From an uncultured Flavobacteriaceae bacterium (lineage in GTDB: Bacteria > Bacteroidota > Bacteroidia > Flavobacteriales > Flavobacteriaceae): DNA of 52,267 nucleotides. The notes beneath the pieces were generated by a model. That model had not been told where the DNA came from, ran no database searches, and saw nothing but the letters and a program-made list of their open reading frames with translations. The DNA lies in assembly GCA_938017825.1 (NCBI GenBank), contig CALIJE010000002.1, forward strand, positions 1-52,267, given 5' to 3'. Made by a program: the position numbers and the translations under genes. Within the stretch, counting starts at the first letter, position 1. Every line of letters starts with the position of its first letter. Below are positions 45,172 to 52,267 of this stretch, one piece after another.

Positions 45172-48100
45172 TTAATCTAGAATAGGAGGTGCCCCGGCAT
45201 CGAGCAATAGTTTCTCGATTCTTGGAACATCTTCTGTAATCAGTTTTTTTAGTTTGGGGGCTAATTTTGAAAATTCGGCTTTGGCCATCTCAAAACTTTC
45301 CATGTGCATCTTAGTAGGGCCATAGCTATTTCCCATAAGTCCTCTTTGACCCACTCGTAAACGATCTTGAATTGTGGGGTCGTCTTTTTCCCCGACCTCC
45401 GCCTTTGATGAACTTCCGTTCAAAGCCAACTTAAGGGAATTCATGGTTTTTGTCACCGCGGCGATCTCGCCCTCTAGGGTACTGGGAGCTGTTTTAACAT
45501 AAGAAAGTGCCCTGGCAAAAGTTTTGATTTTCTTTTCCGCCTTTCCAAAATCATTCCTAGTTATATCGAGCATTCTGCTAAACTCCATAAGCTCTTTCTT
45601 ATACGTAGCAAACTGGCTGGCCAAAGGGTTCTCCAAAACATTTTTTCGAATTCGCTCTACTTCAAACTGCTTTGTATCCCCTAATTGGGTCATTTCTCCA
45701 TCTACAGATTCGTACAGACTCACCGAATATGTACCCGGATCTACTGTAATGGCAGGTCTAAATCTTCTATTTCCCCGCCGTGCAGGGGCCGATGTTCTTA
45801 AACTCGTCTGTACGGGCTGGGTAAGGTCCCAAGATACTCGATGAAACCCTTTTTTTGCCGGGCCCGGGATTCTTGCCATGACTTCCCCTTCACTGTTGGT
45901 CACCACCAAAACCATTGATGGCTTGGTTTGATTCTTTTCATTATCCAAGGCATCCCAACCAGGAAAGGGAATATTCGCGTTTCCTTTTTTGGCTGCTTTC
46001 TCTTTTTCTTTCCTTGCCGAAGCCTTGCTCTTTGTTCCTTTTGAAAGATAGTAACTAAATACAGCTCCATAAGGTGGGTTGTCAGCAGTGAAAAAATCAC
46101 CTCCTTGACTGGCGCTACCCCCACGAATTTGAGTATACTGTAGGGCCTTCCTTGGACTGAACAAAACCCCTTGCTCTTTTAGGGTCTGCTCATTGATCTC
46201 CCTTAAAAGACTGTAATCGTCGAAAACATAAAAACTGCGACCAAAAGAGGCGCCGATCAAATCGTTCTCCCGCTTTTGAATTGCCAGATCTCGAAAAGAA
46301 ATGGTTGGCAAGCCATTGGAAAACTTAATCCACTTAGCACCTTGATTGAAAGAAACATAAATACCGTATTCGGTTGCCAAAAACAATAGATTCTTGTTTA
46401 CATGATCTTGAACCAACCTCCAAACCAATGTTCCTTGCGGCAGTCCGTTTGATATAGCCGTCCATTTTTTTCCACCATCGACGGTTTTGTAAAGGTACGG
46501 TGCATAATCGCCATACTTATGATTGTCGAGACAAACATAGGCTATGTTGGTATCATGCAAATCAGCTTTAATATCATTTACAAAAGCGGTCGCTGGCGCT
46601 CCAGGCAATCTATTTACCGGCAAATTGGTCCATGCACTGCCACCATTCGTGGTATATTGAATATGGCCGTCATCGGTGCCGGCAAAAATGATATTCTCAT
46701 CGATTGGTGATTCTGAGAGAGACGTAATCGTGTTATAGGTAGACATGGCATATACATCCCAAACAGCATCCCAACTCTGTTTCTTGCCCATGATAGGAAG
46801 CGTAAGACGTTCTTGGTTCTTGGTCAAATCGGTCGAAATAGGTTGCCAGCTATCACCGCGATCATCTGATCTCCAAACTCGTTGCGAACCAAAATATAAG
46901 CGCTTGGGATCGTGGTTACTTACAAGGATTGGGGAATCCCAATTGAAACGCTCATAGTCTTCCCCTGGTTTGGACTGTGGTCTAATATAGACCGCCTCAC
47001 CTGTTGTGCGGTCAATACGATGCAAGTTTCCCTGTTGTGATTGGGCATACATCACATTCGGATTCCCGGGCGTGGTTGCCGGTTGATGCCCGTCTCCACC
47101 TAGCAATACAAACCAATCTTGGTTGGCTATTCCCCTAGTATTATATGTTCTAGACGGGCCACCTTGTGAATTGTTATCCTGTGTACCACCAAAAATGTTA
47201 TAGAAGGGAGCGGCATCGTCAACAGCTACTTTGTAAAATTGAGTGATTGGCAGGTTGCCAACAAACTTCCATGAATTGGAATCGTCAAAACTTTCATAAA
47301 TTCCACCATCGGAGCCCATAAGCAAATAGTTCGGATCATCTTTCTTAAAGGTCAATGAATGGTTGTCGCCATGCTTATTGTTCTCCTTCATCGTATAAAA
47401 ATCTTTTCCCCCGTTTTCCGAAACCAAGACCCGAACGTTCATCAAGTAAATTTTGTCAAAGACGTGAGGAGAGGCGACCAACTCTTGATAATAATGTGGT
47501 CCTGTTCCTCCTGATACTGTTTCGGACATTTTTTTCCAACTTCCACCGGCATCAGTGGATTTATATACTGCTCCTTTTCTGCGTTCCAACTCAATTGCCG
47601 CATACAACACATCGGGTTGCATAGGCGATATTGCCAAGCCGATTTTACCCATATCCCCTTTGGGCAATCCCTGCTTCAACTTCGTCCAATTTTCACCACC
47701 ATCAGTACTTTTATAAAGTGCCGTTTTGGAGCCTCCACCCATATAGGCGGCAACAGTTCTGTGACGTTGCCATGAGGCTGCATAAAGCACATCAGGATTG
47801 AGCGGGTCAATGACCAAATCGGTAACTCCTGTCCACTGATCTATTTCCAAGGTGTTTTTCCAGGTTTTTCCACCATCTGTAGTTTTGTACAATCCCCGTT
47901 CGCCGCCTGAACTCCATAACGGACCTTGAGACGCTACCCAAACCACATTCGAATCATCTGGGTGCACAATGATTTTGGAAATATGTTCAGATTTCTTAAG
48001 TCCAACATTCTGCCAACTTGCGCCACCATTTTTGCTTAAATACACGCCATGACCCACACCAATGTGACGACCTCCATTGTTCTCACCGGTACCCAGCCAA

Positions 48101-48420
48101 ATCGTTCCACTATTATTGGGGTCTATAGTGACACAACCTGTGGCGTAGAAAGATTCTTTATCGGTTAGAGGTTTCCAGGTCGTTCCCGCATTTTCGGTTT
48201 TCCATAGACCTCCGGAAGATACAGCAGCATACCAAATATTTTCGTTTTTTGGATCTATCGCTATATCGGAAAGACGGCCAGACATAAAGGCCGGTCCGAC
48301 GCTTCTAAATTTTAGGCCTGAAAAAGTTTTGTCGTTCCAAATGGATGATTCAGTGGTCTTTTTTTGGGAAAAACCCAAACAAAAACCTAGAACTAGAAAT
48401 AGGAGTGTAATTTTTTTCAT
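45172..48420 (-). CDS. Exported BNR/sortilin (VPS10)-like repeat protein
   Basis: This 1082-residue protein has a cleavable signal peptide (MKKITLLFLVLGFCLGFS). The first roughly 700 residues are a series of BNR/Asp-box blades (for example LWKTENAGTTWKPL, LYKTTDGGKTWKNT, YKSTDAGGSWKKM), predicted to form one or two beta-propellers as in sortilin/VPS10-like glycosyl-hydrolase-annotated proteins. The last 300 residues include a beta-sandwich-like part (RIPGPAKKGFHRVSWDLTQP) and a helical tail. Such proteins are abundant in Flavobacteriia. No catalytic sialidase residues are evident, so binding or scaffolding outside the cell is more likely than hydrolysis. It is followed by the aminotransferase gene. 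Confidence 0.88.
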   Translation of the reverse strand: MKKITLLFLVLGFCLGFSQKKTTESSIWNDKTFSGLKFRSVGPAFMSGRLSDIAIDPKNENIWYAAVSSGGLWKTENAGTTWKPLTDKESFYATGCVTIDPNNSGTIWLGTGENNGGRHIGVGHGVYLSKNGGASWQNVGLKKSEHISKIIVHPDDSNVVWVASQGPLWSSGGERGLYKTTDGGKTWKNTLEIDQWTGVTDLVIDPLNPDVLYAASWQRHRTVAAYMGGGSKTALYKSTDGGENWTKLKQGLPKGDMGKIGLAISPMQPDVLYAAIELERRKGAVYKSTDAGGSWKKMSETVSGGTGPHYYQELVASPHVFDKIYLMNVRVLVSENGGKDFYTMKENNKHGDNHSLTFKKDDPNYLLMGSDGGIYESFDDSNSWKFVGNLPITQFYKVAVDDAAPFYNIFGGTQDNNSQGGPSRTYNTRGIANQDWFVLLGGDGHQPATTPGNPNVMYAQSQQGNLHRIDRTTGEAVYIRPQSKPGEDYERFNWDSPILVSNHDPKRLYFGSQRVWRSDDRGDSWQPISTDLTKNQERLTLPIMGKKQSWDAVWDVYAMSTYNTITSLSESPIDENIIFAGTDDGHIQYTTNGGSAWTNLPVNRLPGAPATAFVNDIKADLHDTNIAYVCLDNHKYGDYAPYLYKTVDGGKKWTAISNGLPQGTLVWRLVQDHVNKNLLFLATEYGIYVSFNQGAKWIKFSNGLPTISFRDLAIQKRENDLIGASFGRSFYVFDDYSLLREINEQTLKEQGVLFSPRKALQYTQIRGGSASQGGDFFTADNPPYGAVFSYYLSKGTKSKASARKEKEKAAKKGNANIPFPGWDALDNEKNQTKPSMVLVVTNSEGEVMARIPGPAKKGFHRVSWDLTQPVQTSLRTSAPARRGNRRFRPAITVDPGTYSVSLYESVDGEMTQLGDTKQFEVERIRKNVLENPLASQFATYKKELMEFSRMLDITRNDFGKAEKKIKTFARALSYVKTAPSTLEGEIAAVTKTMNSLKLALNGSSSKAEVGEKDDPTIQDRLRVGQRGLMGNSYGPTKMHMESFEMAKAEFSKLAPKLKKLITEDVPRIEKLLLDAGAPPILD

Positions 48421-48689
48421 AATAGTGTAATTGTATTCGTTAGTTGCCTCTGTATAAATGTATTAAAAAACACCTTCTAATCTTCCTTTTTTCAATGATT
48501 TTTAGGTGAATCACAATTCATTTCGAATCCACATCAATAAGCGAAATATTAATTTGGCAACCGCTCGTTTTTAAGGTTTCGGATAAAACCCCAATGCTTA
48601 CGAAAACTATACGTTGATGTATTTGAAGGAAAGGCTTCCTCTTATCCAAAAATTGTATATTTAACGCAATTCCTATTTAAAACCAATCT
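48421..48689. other. Divergent intergenic region before gntP
   Basis: This AT-rich region of 269 bases lies between the divergent BNR and gntP starts. I see no gene, no exact TAnnTTTG box and only a short hairpin (AGGAAAGGCTTCCT near 48625-48640). It must contain both promoters, but I cannot place them. Confidence 0.4.
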
Positions 48690-50006
48690 ATGCCAATTGC
48701 TATTGTAGTTATCGGAATTCTATTGCTATTCCTTCTTATTGCCCGTTTTAAGCTCAATGCCTTTATCGCTTTTATACTAGTATCCCTTTTTGTAGGTATT
48801 GCCGAAGGCATGCAACCTATCGATGTGGTAGGCTCCATACAGGAGGGAATAGGCAATATACTTGGCTTTTTGGTACTTATACTTGGTCTGGGAGCAATGC
48901 TGGGCAAGCTAGTTGCCGATAGCGGTGCAGCACAACGCATTACAACCAAACTTGTAGAAAAATTTGGTAAAAAGAACATCCAATGGGCCGTGGTTCTCAC
49001 AGGTTTCATCGTAGGAATTCCCATGTTTTATTCGGTTGGTTTTGTGATTCTAATTCCGTTGGTATTCACCATTGCGGCAGCTACAGGCCTGCCTTTGATT
49101 TATGTAGGATTGCCCATGCTCGCCTCCTTATCGGTGACCCACGGTTACTTGCCGCCACATCCTGCCCCTACCGCAATTGCAGCTACATTCAACGCTGATA
49201 TTGGCAAGACGCTATTTTACGGTATCATTGTGGCCATTCCTGCTATTATAGTCGCGGGTCCATTATTGTCAAGAACCATGAAGAACATAAAGGCGACCCC
49301 AATAGAAGGTTTTGTGAGCACCAAGGTCCTTACGGATGAAGAAATGCCCAGTACCTCGGTAAGTATCTTAACAGCCTTGCTACCAGTAATTCTTATGGCC
49401 ATTGGGGCACTGGCCGATCAATTTATCCCGACAGGAACCCTATTTAAGACCGTACTCGTATTTATGGGCAACCCCGTTATGGCGATGCTAATTTCTGTTT
49501 TGGTTGCGATATATACCTTGGGATTTGCCCGGGGAAAAAAAATGAATCAGATATCGGAGACCATGGGAAGTGCAATTTCCGGCATTACCATGGTACTGTT
49601 GATCATTGCCGGTGCCGGTGCCTTAAAACAGGTCTTGATCGATAGCGGGGTTAGTGAATATATCGGGGAGGCATTGAAGGGATCTTCAATTTCCCCATTG
49701 GTTTTGGCATGGTTGATCGCAACGATCATACGAGTATGTGTAGGTTCTGCCACAGTAGCAGGTCTAACAGCGGCCGGCATCGTTTTACCGCTAATACAAG
49801 GAACCGAGGTAAGTGCTGAACTCATGGTCTTAGCGATTGGATCTGGAAGTTTAATGCTGTCTCATGTAAATGACAGTGGTTTTTGGCTGTATAAAGAATA
49901 TTTTAACCTCTCAATAAAAGACACCTTAAAGTCATGGACGGTAATGGAAACGACTGTTGGCGTAATGGGGCTATTAGGTGTATTGGTAATGGATATATTC
50001 ATTTAA
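48690..50006 (+). CDS. GntP-family permease
   Basis: This 438-residue integral membrane protein has about 12 hydrophobic segments and the GntP-family segments VLTGFIVGIPMFYSVGFVIL, HGYLPPHPAPTAIAATFNAD and SVGSATVAGLTAAGIVLP-like residues (GSATVAGLTAAGIVLP), ending with LSHVNDSGFWLYKEY. The family contains gluconate:proton symporters and the D-serine permease DsdX. Because it heads an operon with RidA, a D-hydroxy-amino-acid PLP enzyme and a dipeptidase, a D-serine or D-threonine-like substrate is a better guess than gluconate. RidA starts 11 bases downstream. A 269-base AT-rich region separates it from the divergent BNR gene; I found no convincing promoter box in it. Confidence 0.92.
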   Translation: MPIAIVVIGILLLFLLIARFKLNAFIAFILVSLFVGIAEGMQPIDVVGSIQEGIGNILGFLVLILGLGAMLGKLVADSGAAQRITTKLVEKFGKKNIQWAVVLTGFIVGIPMFYSVGFVILIPLVFTIAAATGLPLIYVGLPMLASLSVTHGYLPPHPAPTAIAATFNADIGKTLFYGIIVAIPAIIVAGPLLSRTMKNIKATPIEGFVSTKVLTDEEMPSTSVSILTALLPVILMAIGALADQFIPTGTLFKTVLVFMGNPVMAMLISVLVAIYTLGFARGKKMNQISETMGSAISGITMVLLIIAGAGALKQVLIDSGVSEYIGEALKGSSISPLVLAWLIATIIRVCVGSATVAGLTAAGIVLPLIQGTEVSAELMVLAIGSGSLMLSHVNDSGFWLYKEYFNLSIKDTLKSWTVMETTVGVMGLLGVLVMDIFI

Positions 50007-50016
50007 AACAAAGATT

Positions 50017-50481
50017 ATGAACGCACCCTCGGAAAACATCAAAGCACTAGGACTGATACTACCTCCTGCCCCGCCTCCGGCAGGTTTATACAAACCTGTC
50101 CTCGTCGTTGACAATTTTCTATATGTTTCAGGTCAAGGTTGTCTTAGCAGCGATGGCACCTTAATTGTGGGGCGCGTTGGTGACACACTTACATTGGAAG
50201 AAGGAAAAGCAGCGGCACGGCAAACGGCATTGACCATGCTATCGACCATCAATACCCATTTTGGGGATATTGATCGCATTAAGCGTTTGGTAAAAACTTT
50301 GGGGATGGTCAACTGTACTCCTGATTTTGGAGACCAACCTTTGGTCATCAATGGTTACAGTGAACTTATGGCTTCCGTTTTCGGACCTGACAATGGTGTA
50401 GGAGTGCGAAGTGCCGTAGGTATGATGCTTCCAGGTGGTATCGCCGTAGAAATAGAAGCTATGTTCGAACTTTATACTTGA
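50017..50481 (+). CDS. RidA family enamine/imine deaminase
   Basis: This 154-residue protein of the RidA/YjgF/UK114 family has the N-terminal part LGLILPPAPPPAGLYKPVLV and FLYVSGQGCLSSDG, characteristic of the longer RidA variants. The C-terminal VRSAVGMMLPGGIAVEIEAMF keeps the arginine (Arg131) needed for imine/enamine hydrolysis. RidA proteins destroy reactive 2-aminoacrylate made by PLP-dependent serine/threonine dehydratases. Its position between a permease and a PLP enzyme of the D-serine dehydratase/D-threonine aldolase fold fits that job well. It is a cytoplasmic small trimer by family knowledge. The next gene starts four bases after its stop. Confidence 0.92.
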   Translation: MNAPSENIKALGLILPPAPPPAGLYKPVLVVDNFLYVSGQGCLSSDGTLIVGRVGDTLTLEEGKAAARQTALTMLSTINTHFGDIDRIKRLVKTLGMVNCTPDFGDQPLVINGYSELMASVFGPDNGVGVRSAVGMMLPGGIAVEIEAMFELYT

Positions 50482-50485
50482 TATA

Positions 50486-51598
50486 ATGTCTGAACGCGCA
50501 TGGTACGAATTAACAGATGAGAGCAACCTTAGCTCTCCTTCCTTACTCGTTTATCCAGACCGAATCAAAAAAAATATAGAATCGATGTTATCGATTGTGG
50601 AAGACGTTTCGAAACTTCGTCCACATATCAAGACCCACAAAATGGCGGAAGTCATACGAATGCAACAAGAAAAAGGCATTCAAAAATTCAAATGTGCGAC
50701 CATCGCCGAGGCAGAATTATTAGGCCAATGCAAGGCTGCAGATGTGCTTTTGGCCATGCAACTTGTAGGCCATAACCAAGAACGTTTCTTGAATTTGACG
50801 GAAAACTATCCTGACACCAAATTCGCCACATTGGTAGACAATGAACATACTTTGGCCGAGCTTTCGGAAAAAGCCGTAAAGGCTAACAAAGTTGTTTCTC
50901 TATTTATAGACCTTAACAATGGGATGAACCGCACGGGGTGCCGATCGAACGAAGCCGCCCTGCAACTATGGAAAGCCATTTCCAAAAATGATGTAACCAA
51001 GGCCAAAGGCCTGCATGCTTATGACGGACATATCCGAAATACCGATCTAGAGGAACGCAAAAAAAAATGTGATGCCTGTTTTGATATGGTCATCAAGTTA
51101 AAAAACGAAATAGAGGCCTCAGGATTCAATGTAGAAAGTATAATAGCCGGGGGGTCGCCTTCATTTCCGGTGCATGCAAAAAGGCCTGGCGTAGAAAGCA
51201 GCCCGGGAACCACCTTACTTTGGGATGCCCGTTATGGGAGCTTATTTCCAGACATGCCTTTTCATTACGCTGCGGTATTATTAATGCGCATTATCAGCAA
51301 GCCTGAAAAGGATATAATTTGTTTTGATTTGGGGCACAAGGCAGTTGCTCCTGAAATGGAATTTCCCCGAATACAAATTTTAGGCTTGGAAGATAGCGAA
51401 CAAATAGGGCAAAGTGAGGAACATTTGGTAGTGCGCTCATCCAGCGCAGAGAAGTTTCAGGTTGGGGATGTCTTTTATGCAATTCCGCTACATATTTGTC
51501 CGACCGTATCAAAATATAGTGAGGTGCACACAGTGCATAATGGTACTGTATCTGGAGTTTGGAAAGTTGCTGCCCAAAATAGAAAAATTACGATTTAA
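50486..51598 (+). CDS. D-threonine aldolase/D-serine dehydratase-fold PLP enzyme
   Basis: This 370-residue fold-type III PLP enzyme has an alanine-racemase-like barrel plus a C-terminal metal-binding domain. The PLP lysine is Lys49 in LRPHIKTHK. GLHAYDGHIRN and IIAGGSPSFPVH form the barrel and phosphate region. The C-terminal LHICPTV contains His336-x-Cys338. A His-x-Cys zinc site is characteristic of eukaryotic-type D-serine dehydratases, whereas D-threonine aldolases use His-x-Asp. This suggests ammonia-lyase activity on D-serine or a related D-hydroxy-amino acid, with RidA upstream handling the aminoacrylate. Both activities belong to one family, so the assignment is inference. The dipeptidase starts three bases later. 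Confidence 0.85.
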   Translation: MSERAWYELTDESNLSSPSLLVYPDRIKKNIESMLSIVEDVSKLRPHIKTHKMAEVIRMQQEKGIQKFKCATIAEAELLGQCKAADVLLAMQLVGHNQERFLNLTENYPDTKFATLVDNEHTLAELSEKAVKANKVVSLFIDLNNGMNRTGCRSNEAALQLWKAISKNDVTKAKGLHAYDGHIRNTDLEERKKKCDACFDMVIKLKNEIEASGFNVESIIAGGSPSFPVHAKRPGVESSPGTTLLWDARYGSLFPDMPFHYAAVLLMRIISKPEKDIICFDLGHKAVAPEMEFPRIQILGLEDSEQIGQSEEHLVVRSSSAEKFQVGDVFYAIPLHICPTVSKYSEVHTVHNGTVSGVWKVAAQNRKITI

Positions 51599-51600
51599 CC

Positions 51601-52267
51601 ATGTTCATTTTCGATGCACACCTAGATCTTGCTATGAACGCCATGGAGTGGAACCGAGACCTCACCTGGTCTATTAATGAGATCCGTGCGAGTGAGAAAA
51701 ACATGCTTGACAAACCTGATCGTGGAAACAACACTGTTACTTTTGAAGCTATGCGGCGCGGCAGTGTTGGTCTTTGCATGGCTACCCAAATTGCTCGTTA
51801 TGTAAAAGCTGGGAATCCCCTCCCCGGGTGGAATTCCCCTCATCAGGCATGGGCACAGACCCAGGCACAGTTAGCATGGTACAAGACCATGGAAGCGTTG
51901 GGCGAATTAGTACAAATAAAAAATTGCGCTCAACTCGATGCCCATTTAAAACTTTGGAACTCATCTATCGAAAAGAAACCAATAGGCTATATCCTAAGTC
52001 TAGAGGGTGCCGACTCAATTTACGATCTAAAACAATTAGAGGTAGCTCATAAACAAGGGCTAAGGGCTATAGGGCCTGCACATTATGGTCCTGGCACCTA
52101 TGCCTTCGGAACTGATTCGGTTGGCGGAATCGGGGCTAAGGGTAAAGCACTTTTAAAGGAAATCGAACGCCTCGGCCTCATACTGGACGCCACGCATTTA
52201 TGTGATCAGAGCTTTTGGGAAACAATGGATTTCTATCAGGGGCCTGTTTGGGCCAGTCACAACAACT
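51601..52267 (+). CDS. Membrane-dipeptidase-like (M19) metallohydrolase, 5' part
   Basis: The frame is open from an ATG two bases after the PLP enzyme stop to the end of the window (222 codons), so the C-terminus is missing. It starts MFIFDAHLDLAMNAMEWNRD, where His7-x-Asp9 are the first zinc ligands of the renal-dipeptidase (M19) family. YILSLEGADSI supplies the bridging Glu, and LILDATHLCDQSF and ASHNN are the following conserved His segments. M19 enzymes hydrolyse dipeptides, often with a D-residue at the C-terminal position. There is no signal peptide, so it acts in the cytoplasm. The context suggests release of D-amino acids for the PLP enzyme. Confidence 0.9.
   Translation, partial: MFIFDAHLDLAMNAMEWNRDLTWSINEIRASEKNMLDKPDRGNNTVTFEAMRRGSVGLCMATQIARYVKAGNPLPGWNSPHQAWAQTQAQLAWYKTMEALGELVQIKNCAQLDAHLKLWNSSIEKKPIGYILSLEGADSIYDLKQLEVAHKQGLRAIGPAHYGPGTYAFGTDSVGGIGAKGKALLKEIERLGLILDATHLCDQSFWETMDFYQGPVWASHNN

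Noticed and set aside
48690-50006. Gluconate utilisation operon
   Set aside because: No gluconate kinase, dehydratase or KDPG aldolase gene accompanies the permease; the neighbours are amino-acid enzymes.

Overview
The window is chromosomal DNA from a member of the Bacteroidota, most likely a marine Flavobacteriaceae (Zobellia/Maribacter-like). The evidence is a SusC/SusD pair, succinyl/acetyl-ornithine carbamoyltransferase-type arginine synthesis, a mevalonate-pathway block, many lipoproteins with acidic residues after the lipobox cysteine, TAnnTTTG-type -7 promoter elements, and starts without clear Shine-Dalgarno sequences. It holds 36 protein genes, the first and last cut by the window edges. 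I saw no rRNA, tRNA, insertion sequence, prophage or CRISPR array.

Layout. (1) 1-3607, + strand: end of an arginine operon (argF', argB, argE, argH). (2) 3609-9135, - strand: an RluB-type pseudouridine synthase, a nitrilase, a UbiA prenyltransferase, mevalonate kinase, diphosphomevalonate decarboxylase and a DUF1697 protein. This is an isoprenoid block with an RNA-modification gene and a nitrilase at its end. (3) 9160-11184, - strand: a HI0933/BaiN-type flavoprotein and a lipoprotein glycerophosphodiesterase. (4) 11308-25250: a carbohydrate locus. LacI regulator, beta-phosphoglucomutase, GH65 maltose phosphorylase and surface GH13 amylase run leftward. SusC/SusD run rightward, then after a terminator xylulokinase and xylose isomerase. 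Two LacI-like operator candidates sit before susC and before xylB. (5) 25407-34273, + strand: a tight operon of two large VCBS/ASPIC lipoproteins, a vanadium-haloperoxidase-like lipoprotein and a membrane-anchored protein with a GyrI-like C-terminus. (6) 34274-45153: mixed singletons. These are a metallophosphoesterase fused to an outer-membrane barrel, an HD-PycTM (Pycsar-effector-like) protein without a cyclase, a GAF protein, a second metallophosphoesterase, a PepSY-like protein, a coiled-coil lipoprotein and a class V aminotransferase. (7) 45172-48420, - strand: a very large exported BNR/sortilin-like repeat protein. (8) 48690-52267, + strand: GntP permease, RidA, a D-threonine aldolase/D-serine dehydratase-fold enzyme and an M19 dipeptidase, forming a plausible D-hydroxy-amino-acid catabolic operon.

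How the parts work together. In the carbohydrate locus, surface GH13 would cut alpha-glucan, SusCD would import oligosaccharides, GH65 would phosphorolyse maltose to beta-glucose 1-phosphate plus glucose, and PgmB would make glucose 6-phosphate. XylA/XylB feed xylose into the pentose phosphate pathway, and the shared operator core suggests joint control. The least understood sections are the VCBS-VCBS-haloperoxidase operon, the orphan HD-PycTM protein and the D-amino-acid operon. All functional calls rest on motif and family recognition by eye, without database searches.
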